A stretch of 64,000 nt of DNA. Origin: Takakia lepidozioides. Its lineage: Eukaryota > Streptophyta > Takakiopsida > Takakiales > Takakiaceae. The stretch is taken from NCBI GenBank assembly GCA_030704615.1, contig CM060732.1, positions 7,628,001 to 7,692,000 on the forward strand, read 5' to 3'. A program made the translations under genes and the position numbers. The notes below the pieces were generated by a model, which was not told the origin of the DNA, ran no database searches, and saw only the letters and a list, made by a program, of their open reading frames with translations. Shown in pieces: positions 63,386 to 64,000 of the stretch (position 1 is the stretch's first letter; each line of letters opens with the position of its first letter).

Positions 63386-63798
63386 GGCGCACTGGAGTGT
63401 TGTTGTCATCGACGTGCGGAAAGGCTGCTACACTCACATGAACTCCATCGAGTCTTTGCATGGTTGCCCATATGTTTTGTCATGGATATGGAAGCTGTAT
63501 GCGGAGTGTTTAGGCTACAGTGTTGATTCACCGGGTTGGGAGGAGGTTAGGGCATTTCAGTTCAACCAGCCTGACAGCCATTCAGCTGGGAATGCGGGTT
63601 TTACGTCATGTCCTCATCCAAGGATATTATGAATGGCTACAAACTGGGCATACTCGAACCTCTTCTAAAAGGGCAGAAAGAGGAGTACATTTCACGAAAC
63701 ACTGGTTTACGTTCAAGTTTGCATTTGGCCAACGGATGCAGTGTTTTAAGTACATCTTGACTGGTTTGAGTGCTGCTGAGAAAGCAGTATCCTCATAG
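63386..63798 (+). pseudogene. ULP1-like cysteine protease fragment
   Basis: After an acceptor-like TCTTGCAG, the exon reads AHWSVVVIDVRKGCYTHMNS (His of the triad in HWS), YAECLGYSVDSPGWEEVRAF and FQFNQPDSHSAG (Gln of the oxyanion hole). After a one-base shift it continues MRVLRHVLIQGYYEWLQTGH. This is the layout of C48/ULP1 SUMO proteases. At the nucleophile position Ala appears (GCT) where Cys is expected, and Asn stands for the usual Asp. ULP1-like proteases are frequent cargo of plant MULEs, which fits the SWIM transposase fragment 3 kb upstream. Confidence 0.6.
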
Positions 63799-64000
63799 AT
63801 ATCCATCTGGGTCCGAGATTAGAGGTGCACCATAAGACGCATTTGTCATGTAAGCATGTTTTTGAGCATTTGCAACGAAATAAAATATGACTTTGTATAT
63901 ACATCCTATTGGTCGCATATGAGTGCAGTGTGGAGTAGTCAATGTAGATTTGTGACCAATTCACTGCATGTTGTTAAGCGGACTTACCTCTGCACACACA
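63799..64000. other. No feature recognised
   Basis: The last 200 bp contain AATAAAATATG at about 63,880 that could act as a polyadenylation signal for the protease gene. Nothing else is seen. Confidence 0.4.

Overview
The window looks like repeat-rich nuclear DNA of a streptophyte (green plant lineage) genome, most likely a charophyte alga; Chara is my best guess. This is inferred from several features together: spliceosomal introns with GT..AG ends, plant-type Ty3/gypsy elements (Tat/Ogre-like and chromodomain chromoviruses), an endonuclease-less Penelope-like element next to CCCTAA units, a protein start typical of plant MUT9-like casein kinases, and a retrotransposon carrying a cytosine methyltransferase, a class published for charophytes and dinoflagellates. 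I see no clearly intact housekeeping gene. Almost everything is a mobile element, a decayed gene or a satellite.

Layout. 1-9.7 kb: degenerate Tat/Ogre-like retrotransposon on the minus strand (upstream ORF, gag, protease, RT/RNase H, integrase, then a downstream coiled-coil ORF). 9.7-16.4 kb: non-coding, with a 1.27-kb direct repeat (two copies), the 3' tail of a Penelope-like element and degenerate repeats. 16.4-20.3 kb: Penelope-like retroelement with three ORFs (minus). 20.4-23.1 kb: copy A of a multi-exon gene family with a ParB-like domain. 23.7-25.1 kb: transposase-like pseudogene (minus). 25.1-27.9 kb: arrays built on a GGCGCC-centred palindrome. 27.3-28.6 kb and 40.4-41.1 kb: copy B of the family, which contains a DNA N6/N4-methyltransferase-like domain, split by an 11.8-kb retrotransposon (28,607-40,433). 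41.1-43.4 kb: copy C and a duplicated acidic tail D. 44.0-44.6 kb: an orphan ORF. 45.2-58.5 kb: two chromovirus copies and a second Tat fragment, rearranged by what looks like a 3.5-kb inversion. 58.5-59.3 kb: 100-bp satellite. 59.3-63.8 kb: SWIM-type transposase fragment, protein-kinase-like pseudogene and ULP1-like protease fragment.

The most interesting object is the retrotransposon at 28.6-40.4 kb. Between protease and reverse transcriptase it encodes a DNMT3-like cytosine methyltransferase, and after the integrase C-terminus a PHD finger, so one polyprotein combined a DNA-methylation writer with a chromatin-reading module. This copy is dead: frameshifts, a methyltransferase motif IV without its cysteine, and the RT palm through the integrase core deleted. 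It sits inside a gene that is itself methyltransferase-like, with a 4-bp target duplication (AAGG).
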